NCBI GenBank assembly: GCA_030141605.1
Contig: JAQGDQ010000132.1
Location: forward strand, 470,297-534,296
Origin: Tubiluchus corallicola
Lineage: Eukaryota > Priapulida > Priapulimorpha > Priapulimorphida > Tubiluchidae
Reading direction: 5' to 3'
Length of the DNA: 64,000 nucleotides
How positions within the stretch are numbered: the stretch's first letter is position 1; each line of letters opens with the position of its first letter. Below the pieces are notes generated by a model. That model was not told where the DNA came from. It saw only the letters and a program-made list of their open reading frames with translations, and ran no database searches. Shown one piece after another: positions 1 through 11,164 of this stretch. Both the position numbers and the translations under genes were made by a program.

Positions 1-637
1 TAATAAATATAGACATTATTCAATTTCAAGGACGGCCATTAGCATTTGGAATTTAGCCCCTTCTAATATAAAATCAGCAATTAATATTAAAAGCTTTAAA
101 ACTGAACTATGAAATACTCTGTTAAGAAACTACAGAAAACCAGCGAATAAAGGTGATAAAATCATATATTCGGAATCCAATAATGATTTCATAATGTCAT
201 TGTGGTAAGCTTCCAATGATTATAACATGGCATATTATTATTATTATAGCAGCATTTTAATCAAAGTTGTAATGATGCATAAAGTTTATGTTTGTATTGT
301 TTATTAAATTAGAGCAGTAGTGGATTTTACAAATTTGCAATTAATTAATATTGTATAAGTTCCTTTGTGCTAATTTTCATTGTTTTAATTGTTGTGCTGT
401 TGTAATATATGTTACATTGTTTTTTTGTTTGTATGTATAAATGTGATTTTTTGTTTTGTGTTGCAATGTTAGAATTTTGTAAGTGTTCAAATTAAGTAGA
501 ATTAATTAATGATTGTAAATTTTAAAGTAGATTTAGTAGACACTATTGCTTTCATCAGTCTTCTGACTGTTTGTACACAAAAATTTTATGCATCTGTATT
601 TTGTACAATGCAGTTTGTGTGCATTAATTACAATAAA

Positions 638-760
<123 letters not shown>

Positions 761-1042
761 AAAAAATCGAATTTCAAATTTACCGCTGTGGTCGCGCATG
801 AGCTGTCGAACGCGCGTAGTTCGTCAGAAACTAACGCATCTGAATTGAGAGGTACAGTACCTGCATTTGTATAATGCGTTTCCGAAATTCAGGCGCTAGT
901 GCCCGTCTAAGTAGCGAATGGCGAACTGCATATAACAATGAAGAACTAGTGGCACGAATCCGAAATTGTATTTTTGTGGTAATAATTCTTTTATTTTTGA
1001 AAAAATAGTGTGTTCCCTTTCAATATTTTAAAGAATAGATTA

Positions 1043-1378
1043 TTTTGACCTACAGTTTAAGATTGGGTCCGGTTTTGTTTTAAGAAGTAGAGAAAAGTCC
1101 ATAAGATTTGCATCAAGATGCGAAAGATAAATATTGGCGAAAAGTAGTGCAAGTGATGAACCCATAGCAACTGCATCAACTTCCATGAACACCTTACCAT
1201 TAATGACAAAGTAGACATTTTCGAATGAAAGCTCAAGTTCTCTTTTAAAAGAACTACGATCAAATGCAACATCACCAAAAGTTACAGAATCAATATCTTT
1301 GAAGATTTCATCTAGTAAAAGAGACAACATCTCATTAGGTAACATAGGCCCTACGTTTGAACAATAACTGTACATCAA
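1043..1378 (-). mobile_element. Penelope-like element reverse transcriptase fragment
   Basis: An open frame of about 112 codons on the minus strand holds the reverse-transcriptase stretch VAMGSSLALLFANIYLSHLD. This is the typical Penelope-like form (GVAMGSPLxPxLANxFLxxxE) with several substitutions. Just before it, NGKVFMEVDA matches the usual FNGxxYxQxDG lead-in. The catalytic YxDD block and the GIY-YIG endonuclease are absent, so this is a truncated, dead copy. The assignment rests on motif spacing read by eye; another reverse transcriptase group is less likely. Confidence 0.65.
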
Positions 1379-1694
1379 AGAAAGTAGATTCGTAATTTAC
1401 GTAGTCAAAATCTTTGATATAATGGATGAAACTTGCTCTAATCTTGCTATTATAATTATTTGATCATTTGATTAAGTATTACATAACTTTCCTCCAACCA
1501 GCTTTAAACAGTAAAAATGGGGTTTTTACATTTTCTTATAGTGGATTGTCGGTATATACTTGTTCTGTAGAACTCTGTTGTTCTGTTATTTTAGAACTCT
1601 TTGCGTATTTTAGAATTTTCTAATTTTGAAAATGGTAAGCATGCGCACCGAATATTTGCAGTAACATTGCACACTATTACAATTTGAATTTTGA

Positions 1695-1778
1695 ACCAAA
1701 AAAGAGGAATTTGCAGTACCCCACACAATTTAAATACCATAACTTTAACATTTCTTGTGTGTGGGGGAATTGCAAACT
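1695..1778. mobile_element. Telomere-like inverted-repeat element, copy A (short)
   Basis: Two arms, about TTGCAGTACCCCACACAATT on the left and its near complement GTGTGTGGGGGAATTGCAAA on the right, flank a short core with one CCATAACTTTAAC remnant. The same arms recur at about 2,174-2,333 and 8,117-8,247. This copy has lost most of the CCCTAA-like core. It lies about 95 bp upstream of the first visible kelch exon. Confidence 0.7.
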
Positions 1779-1873
1779 TTAGCCCAAAATTGACTGTTCT
1801 TTTCTGTAATTCGACTTCGGATCCCATGCAATTAATTTGCGAAACTGATTTGGATATTGTATAACGCTTTTAG

Positions 1874-4800
1874 GGTGGAACAGCCCGGACAGCAACTACA
1901 TATGTTGACAAAATGAAAGAGATTGTGGTGAATGATGGAGGAGGAAAGGTTACTAGTGTTACCCCAGTATCAACTAAGGCACCAATTGGGGCACCATACA
2001 CGGCACTTAGGCCAACTTCAAGGAATGAGGTCATTGCCATACTTGGAGGAATAAATCCCGACGTACGAGATCCTTCGTAAGTGGCCTTTTTTCTAGAACT
2101 GTTAAAACACTTAAATCAATAATGTACTGATATAGAATGTGCTGATATAGAACGTACTAATATAGTAACATGGAAAGGAGTTTACAATTCCTCACACAAT
2201 TAAAATACCCTAACTCTAACCCTAGCTCCAACTCTAACAGAAACCCTAACCCCAACCCCAACTCTAACACTAAGCCTAACACTAATCCACTTTAGGAACA
2301 AATTTCTTCTGTGTGGGAAATTGTAAACTTTAGCCGTAACATGTTACCAACTGGTTCTTTAAAACGCACCAGAGCTGCTGTAAGCGTACAATGCAACAGT
2401 AAATTGGAGAGCCCTATAATAGTGTGAATTTTTAAGGGATATCCACTATTATCATGCATATAAATTTGCGTAAAACTTAAAGAAGAAAAAGCATTGTTAA
2501 TTAAACTATGCCCCAAAAAACTTATGCCCCATACAAAATCATATTACTTAGCAATACATTTACCTGTTTGAACGACTTATGTAACTAGAAAACTAAACTC
2601 TTAATAATTTTTAAAAAATGTTCGCGCCAATTGATAAAATGTCACTGACTCACCTTCCCAGTGTACACAACTGACTCACCAGAAAACCTATTTTTAATCT
2701 TATTAACAAGATACAGTAATTTAAGGTTGTGCTTAGTTAATGAAGTCCGCGTTATCTTAATTACACAGGAATGCTCTGATAATTTTTGCAAACTGTAGGC
2801 AGTGTTATTTAAGCTTGTTGAAAATGACATCGTCAAAATGGCTGAGCCTAAAGATCATCGCAGAAATTTAAATTTACAATTTTCTACAGCGGTACTACTA
2901 ACTCCTGCCTTATATGCAATCAGAAAACATATAAGTAGTATAAAATTTCAAGAGGAATTTTTAAGCTTTATGTAAGGAAGGGGTTTGTTGTCCTTTAACA
3001 ACAAAATGCACAGTAATGTAGAGAATGTGTAGAAGGCTCTTAAAAGACAAAGATCTTGCCATCAACACCTTATTAGCTAGCAATGATTTTCCGCTTATGT
3101 TCCAAAATTGTTCCTGATTTGCACTCAGTTTTTGCAACAATGGCGTCGAATTCGAATGACCTGACTTTGGTCAATCACGAACAGACGTGGTTTATGGAAC
3201 AGGACATGCAATGACTTGAATTGAACTGCATTATATAGGCGTGCAAGGTGGGGAGTCGGGGGGGGGGGTGCAGCGTTGCTAAGCATTTTCAGGACAAAAG
3301 CTCGTTATTTTCAGGGTGAATAATTCTGCTATAAAATTTGAAAATTTAAGATTTCAATATTCAAAAATTGCTTACGTAGGTACTGCATTACTTCTTTCTA
3401 GTGATTACAGTTAAAGTGCTTCTTGTACATCGAATTGTTTTAAACTTTTAAAATTTTAAAGTTAACAATAGTGCCCGCTATTAATTTTAGTTCTCATAAA
3501 TTCTTTACACACTTTTTAAATACATGTCTATCATAGTAGTGAGTGAAAAGAACTTTAAAAACACATTGAAGACAATATCATAATGATTAAAATATTAAAA
3601 AATATATTTTCATCTACTTGTGTTTAGACCTATAAGTATATAGGTCTGTAGAAGTATATAAGTATATAGACGTGAGCATTATAGACCTATAATTGTAAAT
3701 ATTTTTTCTATACAGTTTCGTCAGTCTATTCCCTACATAATTGTGCAGTCCGCTGTTTGCACTTATTTCGAAATCACTCAAACGAAATCAAACAAAACGG
3801 CACCTTGGAAAATTTTCAGGGCACATTCCTTCTGCCCCTTTGTGAAACTTCCCATACGTCTTCGGTAGTACATGAATAGCAGTTGCTTTAAGAATGATTG
3901 AGTTAGTGTATAGATTTCAGCAAGTGTAAATCTCCTTGCCGCTCAAACTCAATGAGTGTTTGCAAGCACTCTTGAGCAACAGCTTTAAAATTAAGTAATT
4001 TACTAACATGCAAGAATAACAGTGTTTTTTTGTGATTAACAGTTAGTAGACAGTTACAAATTTCAAAACCTAGAACAAATTACAAAAAGCTACCTTGTGA
4101 TACTCGGGAATCGTTCTATATAATGAATTGGATGCATAATGAAAACGCTAAAATTTAAAGCTGTACTTAGAAATTTGGCTAAAAGTGAATTTAATGAACA
4201 AATTTTATCCTTATATTAGACTTTTTAACTATTAGTACGTCTACAATTTAAATATTTATATAACCTATCATTTATAATTATATTCGTTTCTTATTGTTAA
4301 CTTGAATGTCTGGACTTAATTATCATTGTTTTATTAAGTGAAATCTAACAAATAATATTTTAATATTGTAAATTACTATCAAGGAAATTGTACCACCCGT
4401 TATGTCAGTATGATTTACTTGAACGTGTAAAGTTAAATTCTTTTGTTAACTCTTTTAATGCATAGTAGACTATTGTAATTGCTATTTTGTAACTGCTATT
4501 TGATTTATTGTCTTGTTTTCTATATTTTTGCTGTAACTAACATCTTGGGCCTTTATGGAAACGATACTCGTATGTAACTATTTTAAAAGTGAGCAAGCAA
4601 AAATAAATTCTTACTTTAACTCTTACTGTAAATCTGAACTGATTCAGATCAAAATCCGCGAGCATGACCGCGTTTATCACTTTATTGTGCCTTGTCCAGT
4701 GTGGATTATCTCCCGTCTAAAAGTTGCAGCTGATGTGACTAACCAGTGTGCACAGCGCTCGTGACTAATTGTCATTGACTATGCCTGGTACGGTGCAGTT

Positions 4801-7800
4801 TAGGCTATTCCCAGCTATTTTAGCCATACCGCTCTCCAGGATACTACACCAGGTGTCGACCCTTGAAGTATAGTGACTCTAGAGCCTAGATACTATAGTT
4901 CTGGGGTAATTCAATATTATGACTTGTGTTATAACTCGATGTCAAACAATTAATTCGCGGATTAAAAAAAAATGCACATGTGGGTTACCTTAGACACGCG
5001 CTGCTCGCATACAAAAAACAACAGTAACTTCTTGGATTGTCATATCTACAGCATGCAGTGTGTCCAATGCTGTATAATGCTTAATATGTGTAACTCAAAA
5101 TGCTTTATATGTGTATCCTCAACTTATGCTGTCCTCCGATCTCGCTAACAACGACTTTGACATGGAATCACTGGACTAACCGCCACTCCTCTTTTTCCTT
5201 TCAGTGAAGCAGGCAGACATTTTTGGACGTACGATCCATGTAACAATGCATGGAAACGCAAAGGAAATATGCCTGAAGCGCTCGCGTACCATGCAGTCAC
5301 ATCCCTAAACTCATGCATGTACGTCGCAGGTTAGTGAATGCACTTATAAATAAACTCTGAATCAGAGTTTGAACTGGTTCACAGTTTTAACGTTTAAAAT
5401 TAGTACATTTAGTGACAGCATTACGCTTATCGGTGTGGCGCAATAATATGGGTACTGGCTAGATTAGACCTATGAATTATGTCTACTTATATTGCTCAAA
5501 TAATTATTATACAAAACATTACTTCCGTCCTTCATTAACCAAATTGGTTAAAACACTTTGACAAGAAGCGTAGAATTATCAGCATTACAGCCTTTTGTGG
5601 AACTAGCCCGTTAAACACAACTAGTACCTATTGTCTATTAGCTAAATTGATAGTATTTTCAAATGAAATAGAGAACGACTGTAAAATAAGCTTTTATTAA
5701 ATTAGTTAGCTTACTAATAAATTCGTGGAGGTCGCTGTAAGCAGCGATTCAATTTATAACCTAATGAACTTATCATGTCCTGTATCCAATGCCGTATTAG
5801 GGCATGGGCTTTATGGCCTGCAGCCAGCTGAGGGGCCTCCAGAAATTAAATGAAATTAATTTACCCTGAAAAGATCACCACAGCACGAGAGTAGAAGTAT
5901 GCTGAATTATCTGTTTAAAAAGAGCTCAATTAATTAATATACTGTAAATAATACACTGCAATTGTTTTCTTGTCTCAGTGATACATATTAAAAATCAGTC
6001 ATTTATTTATTGTAATTTGTCCGTAATATATCTAATATTTCGAAGACGTATTTTTATTTTATAAATATCAGAATATCTCTCCCTTTTTTGTTGTATTAGA
6101 CTTGCTTTAGTAGAAGTTGAAAAAACTGATTTGATGAATCCAACATCCATGCATGTGTTAATTGTCTTAGGGAGTCGGATCCTCGAATTATCTGTAGCCT
6201 AGGGGCCTATAAAGTCAAAACACCCCTCAGTTCTGCTATTCATTCTCTTTATACGTTCATGCTTACAGTTAAGATTAGTTGCAAATTCTTACTGAAAAGC
6301 TTGTAAAAATGATATAAAATTTTTAGGAGGCATTAGAATCATCAACGGACAGACGACAAATTTTGAACCGGTTCAAATGGCTTTCGAATACAACTCGATG
6401 ACAGACACATGGCGAACAATTGCTCCCATGATATACCGTCGCATGCATCACGAACTGGTTCCATATAAGGACAAAATTTACGCCATCGGCGGCCAGAATG
6501 AAAAGGGCAGGTGGGTAGGCCTAATAAGCCTTTTCACAGTTCCAGTGAATGATAATGCTCCTGAAAAAGTCAAAGATTAAGTGTGCCAGATAACGAATTT
6601 GTCTACACTTAACAACGCCTCGCAGCCCATGTATTTTTATACTAACAGTTTTAACTGCTAGCTAGAACATTACCTAGTTCATTTTTTCTTATTCCCAAGC
6701 AACATTCTGTTAGTAAATCACTCTACATTGCACAGACTAATGCATAATTAAGTAAAGCACCATGTAAAATATCAAAGAAATGGCATGGCAACTGAACTTA
6801 CTGAATTGATGGGACATACGGTTTTGCTTTATACACATGATGGTTGTAGTTAAGACGCGTTACTGGGGTACAGTTAACCTTTGACCTACAGCAACTGTGC
6901 ATGCGCACAACGAAACTGTGAAAAGGCTTATTATACTAATATCATTCATTTTATTTACCCACACTAAATTTGTAATCATACAGAAACTTGATGGTACCAG
7001 TGACGGCTCGTAGCTATTAGTGGAGGTGCGGCAAAATTAAAAAAATTTTAGGCATTGTTTTAATACTGTGTAAAACGAAATAAACATATGTAATTATACT
7101 GTTGTAATTGTAATTTTAAACAAACAAATGAATTTCAACATGACCTTGATAAACTCCTAAACTATTGTTTTCTTACATTAAACTAAAAAATATTGTTTTC
7201 TTACGAATAGCCTAAATTGTCGCAGTTCGAGAATATGCCGATACACGGCTTTTAAACACGTGACATCTGACAACACGTGCTGCATTGAGCGACAGTACTC
7301 TTTCAACTTAAAATACAGCGTCTTATCTCAGACATGTGCACATGGCCGCATGTGCGGACAGCAGCCAAACACCGCATTGCTTGGGCTGTGAAGCAAATTG
7401 TACTTCCCTCAGGTGCTCCGGTTCCACACAAGTATAAAGAATGAACGAAAGAAAAAAGATTATTCTGTTGAATATTATCAATAATATTGAGTGAAAACAG
7501 GGGGTGCTGCAGTACCACAGGGCCTATACACGAGCCACAACTGGATGGCACTAATACAGAATTAATTGAATTTGGAAGCCAAACTTTTAAAAACAGGAAA
7601 GTGAAAATGTTAGAACGCAGCCTGGCCTTGAACCAGGAACGGTCTACTGACTCCACTTACATGACAGTTGTCATAACCACAAGAGTACTGCATTCCCTTG
7701 CGATCATACTTTATCCTTTATAGTTAGCAACAAGTTTCAGCATTTCCAAAGTAGGCTGCTCACACCACAGTGATTCTAATTAGACTGATTTAATTCTGAT

Positions 7801-10800
7801 TATTTTTGAGCCTGAATTTTGCTTTGCTTTCTAACAAAATGGCTCTTTGTAAAACACTCAGGTCGACAGGCTGATATCTCTTTTGCTTTCTTCGACACTG
7901 AGAAGACAGAACTGTTAAACTGTAACTGCACAACAATATTTGAATTTTATTGTCTTTATGCAGATTTTTCCATTTATGACAGAACTGCTTTGCATTTTTT
8001 TTGTAAATTCAAAAGATCTATTTAAAATGTCTAATATTCAATTATGTAACGTGTAATTTATATTAAACATTGTCACGGTATCTTTATTTTTTTACTTTCA
8101 ATTTCAACTTTAAATTTGCGGCTAAAATTTACAATTTCTCACACACAAGAAATTAGTTCGTGAAGCGGATTAGGATGAGAATTAGGATTAGGTTAGGGTT
8201 AGGGTAGGATATTTAAATTGTGTGGGGGAATAGTAAACCCCTTCGAAATTTTCATTTCTAGAATGGTAGCGCCGGTGGAACACTTCAGCCCAGCAACCAA
8301 TTCCTGGGAAGAGATTACTGACCTACCCAACCCGCGGATCGGTATCGCAGCTGCTGTTTACAGGGGGAAGATTTATTGTGTGGGTGGGTTAGGCGAGCCT
8401 CTCCCTAATGGGACCGTGCCAATTCTGTCTCACGTGGAGGCACTGAATCCGCTAATAAACAGGTAAAGTTGTGAATCTGTTTGACTTGCCCCAAAATTAT
8501 GTGTAAGAACAATTGAATGTTTCAAATTAAGTCATACATTAGCTACTTACTAACTAACTAACTAATTCACTCACTCAATCACTCACTTACCTACTTTCCA
8601 GCCTACATACTTACTAACTAAATTACTTACTTGCTTGCTTGCTTACTTACTTACTTACTTACTTAAAAATTGCTTACTTGCTTAATTATACTTGCTTTGT
8701 TGTTGTTTGTTTGCTTGCTTACTTATTCTTTCTTGCTTATTCCCTCACTGCCCTTTCTTCTGCACTACTAATGATGACGTCTACCTCATTTGTAATTGTT
8801 GATTTGTTGCATTATGTGCTTGAGAGAAGAAAAATATATTGTCTATGTTTACATGTTGGTTCCTTACTTTGCTGACCTATTGTAATGGTTTTAGCTTATA
8901 ACATCGCAGCGCCATCTAGTGTGAAGTTCATCTGTATCACTTCAAATGAATCTACTAATCTTGAATATATAGCTCAGCTTTTCTGCTGGCCATCCTTCCA
9001 AAATTATTTTGAGTTAATTCAATTAGTTGAGCCTGGCACCGGGTTAACCTGGTTGGGTTAGCAATAATTCAGGCGCGCCATTGGTTAAAATGAGCCCAGC
9101 AATACAGCAACTTAACTTCTGTACAGGTCGCTGTAATCAAGTTGCTGCAGTCAGTACGTAATTTGAAATATTTCTCAACCTAGAAACGGGGAAAACAAAT
9201 TCTTAAAATAAAAATGACAGCCAGCGCTAACTTAAGAAAAGACATACATGCCTTTTACTCTGACGCAACATCTGCAACGTTTCGACTCAGTTAACGTCAT
9301 GTTCACACTACAATCACCTAATTAGAATACAGTGCGAAAAATATACAAAAATCCACACTGTGAAAAGTTCGTTAGTGAAAAATTCAAGCATTAAGTTACT
9401 AAGCTATCTTTTGGATTTGTATAACCCGATATCTAAATTTACTATTTTTTTATTTGTCTTGTTTGTTCATCACAGTGTCGATTATTGTATATATTTTTAC
9501 ATTGTGTTTTTATTTAGGTGATTGTTGTGTGAACATGACATTAACTGTATCGAAACGTTGCAGATGTTGTTTCTGCATAAAAGCCATGTCTTCTCTTAAG
9601 TGGGGGCTGGCTGTCATTTTTATTTTCATTTCTTACTCTTTGTGCACAAACAGTATACAATTGAAGTGTGAATCTAATATTGGATATAAAAAAACTGTAG
9701 ACCAATGTTGTTATAAAACTCTTGATTACTGATTGTTTAGGTGGGAAGTTATGAAACCGTTAGACACATGTAGATGTTGGGCTTCATTATGCGAAGCTGA
9801 AGGTAACTTGTACTTAGTAGGTGGATCCTCCAAAGTATGTGGTGACAAACCAGCTGCTGTGGATAATCTGGACACTATTGACATCTACAAAGAACTGGAG
9901 GATCGTTGGGAGTATAAAACTTCAATGTCTCGTGCTAGATGGCGCAGCTTAGCAAAAAGTATAGGCAAGTGTTCTTAGCTGATTTTGTTGTTTGAGGCTT
10001 TGGCTACTAGGAAATGATACTCACTTAAAATGTTTTGTAGTGCCTTTGCATCTGAGTAAGTGTGGGCTCTGGTGATGTTTAATAAACCTTTTCGCAGTTC
10101 CAACTGTTGTTCCATGCATTTGTCCTCACTTGACAACGCCTCGCACTCCATGCTGTTGTAATAGTAACAGTTCTGACATGTTTTAACAGCTAGCTAGAAT
10201 CTTACCTACTTCATTTTTCTTGTTGCTAAGCAAGATCCTAAGTAAATCACTCTACGAATAGACTAATGCATAATTAAGCAAAGTCCACGTAAAACACCTG
10301 AAGTATCTAAACTGATGTGGCAAATGGCTTTGCCTTACACACGCTAGATGATGGCTGTAGTTAAGATGCGTTACTGTGGTACACTTAACCTTTGACTTAC
10401 AGCAACTGCTTATTGTGAGCACATCAGTAAAACATTTGGATTGTGGAACTGCCTTTCTGTCCACGTAACACTTCTGAAGTTACTGAACTGATGTGGCAGA
10501 CGCTGATCTGATGCTTTAATGGAGTGTATTCACATTCATTTATCATGCCTGGTAACATTCATAATTAATGTATTGCGAATTTTAAATGTCAAACTAATTT
10601 TTATTAATTAGTATGTAGGCACTACTGCAACGCCATCTATGCATCAGAAACGACCTATAATGTAGATAAAAAAAGCTTTAATATAAAGCATTTTTGTGCA
10701 GATGACCGTATATTCGTGTTTGGAGGCACAGCACAGGAGGCCAGCAACACAATCGAACTGGACGTGGAATGTTATGACGTGGAGACGGATAATTGGCTAA

Positions 10801-10883
10801 AAGATGTTGCTCGCCTCCCGGAACCGGCCATAGGAATGAAGGCATGCATGCACAGGGTCCAACCGAACCAGCCAGTCAAATAA
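1874..10883 (+). CDS. Kelch-family protein, C-terminal beta-propeller (5' part outside window)
   Basis: Six exons, 1874-2076, 5205-5329, 6327-6510, 8262-8462, 9741-9964 and 10702-10883 (stop TAA), join in phase to 372 residues. They give six kelch blades, seen as AILGGINP, MYVAGGIR, IYAIGGQN, IYCVGGLG, LYLVGGSS and IFVFGGTA, each with the downstream Tyr and Trp (such as TYDPCNNAWKR and EYNSMTDTWR). Family knowledge: such propellers bind partner proteins, and in kelch-like (KLHL/KBTBD) proteins they follow BTB and BACK domains and recruit substrates to cullin-3 ligases. The residues before blade 1 are low in complexity, and any BTB/BACK exons must lie left of the window. The last intron uses a GC donor (9965-9966). 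The paralogue cannot be named. An AATAAA signal follows at 11143-11148. Confidence 0.9.
2174..2333. mobile_element. Telomere-like inverted-repeat element, copy B
   Basis: Arms GTTTACAATTCCTCACACAA and, inverted, GTGTGGGAAATTGTAAAC enclose about 110 bp of degenerate CCCTAA/CTCTAAC/CCCCAAC units. The copy sits in the intron after kelch exon 1874-2076. With copies A and C it defines a small non-autonomous family of about 85-160 bp. Confidence 0.8.
2337..5204. other. Kelch intron, no recognised gene
   Basis: AT-rich intron sequence. Near 3,250 there is a run of ten G. Around 4,540-4,565 is a short stretch (CTTTATGGAAACG) that recurs near 40,835 just before an ATCT tail, probably a LINE 3' end. 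No coding exon was seen. Confidence 0.5.
6522..6933. mobile_element. Inverted-repeat MITE (TAATAAGCC family), copy 1
   Basis: A perfect 20-bp terminal inverted repeat, TAATAAGCCTTTTCACAGTT, lies at 6522-6541 with its exact complement at 6914-6933. There is no coding potential. The left end lies only 11 bp after the donor of kelch exon 6327-6510. A degraded second copy lies at about 10080-10412 in another intron of the same gene. Confidence 0.9.
6998..7543. mobile_element. Non-autonomous hAT-like element with 8-bp target duplication
   Basis: The left end reads CAGTGACGGCTCGT and the right end, complemented, CAGTTGTGGCTCGT. Flanking 8-mers are gatggtac and gatggcac, 7 of 8 identical. An 8-bp duplication and CAG termini are the hallmark of hAT transposons. 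No transposase is encoded. Confidence 0.85.
8117..8247. mobile_element. Telomere-like inverted-repeat element, copy C (inverted)
   Basis: Inverted relative to copy B. The core holds GGTTAGGGTTAGGGTAGG and related units between arms ending in TTTACAATTTCTCACACAC and GTGTGGGGGAATAGTAAAC. It ends about 15 bp before the acceptor of kelch exon 8262-8462. Confidence 0.8.
8535..8745. repeat. ACTT/GCTT tetranucleotide-rich tract
   Basis: Degenerate runs of ACTA, ACTC, CTTA and CTTG units. A leucine-rich frame through it (8639-8875) is a repeat artefact. Confidence 0.85.
9205..9630. mobile_element. Foldback element with roughly 165-bp inverted arms
   Basis: The left arm (about 9205-9366) and right arm (about 9464-9630) are near-complementary. 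They share ATAAAAATGACAGCCAGC at the outer ends and CATCTGCAACGTTTCGA within. About 100 bp separates them. It lies about 110 bp before kelch exon 9741-9964. A related, more diverged copy is at about 19227-19520 in the SLC6 gene. Confidence 0.85.
10080..10412. mobile_element. Inverted-repeat MITE (TAATAAGCC family), copy 2, degraded
   Basis: Starts TAATAAACCTTTTCGCAGTT and follows copy 1 (6522-6933) in order, including GACAACGCCTCGCA, AGACTAATGCATAATTAAG and ACTTAACCTTTGACTTACAG. The right terminal repeat is missing or scrambled. Confidence 0.8.
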
Positions 10884-11142
10884 TGTACAACCTGTCGATT
10901 TTCCAACAGCATCTGATGTGCAAAACCATATTGTCATGTCCTGCATCTTCGAACAAAAACTGCCAATCAAAGACTTTGTAAAATTGTTATTGTAGAAAAG
11001 TATTAATTTTTGAGTTAAGGGTATAAAATAACCGTTGTAATGTACTTTTCAAATATGAACAGTCTCATCAGTTATCTTACATATGAAAAAATACTGAACA
11101 ACAGTGAAAAAACAAAAGCTAAGAAAGCAGTTGTTAACCATA

Positions 11143-11164
11143 AATAAAATTTTAACACTTTATT
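11143..11164. promoter_or_regulatory. Back-to-back polyadenylation signals of convergent genes
   Basis: AATAAA on the plus strand (11143-11148) follows the kelch stop by about 260 bp. TTTATT at 11159-11164 is AATAAA on the minus strand and would serve the SLC6 gene. This is inferred from the motif only. Confidence 0.5.

Noticed and set aside
2205-2290. CCCTAA array as a true telomere or chromosome end
   Set aside because: It is short, degenerate, internal to an intron and enclosed by inverted repeats that recur elsewhere.
8639-8875. Leucine-rich 78-codon frame
   Set aside because: It derives from CTTA/CTTG repeats in a kelch intron.
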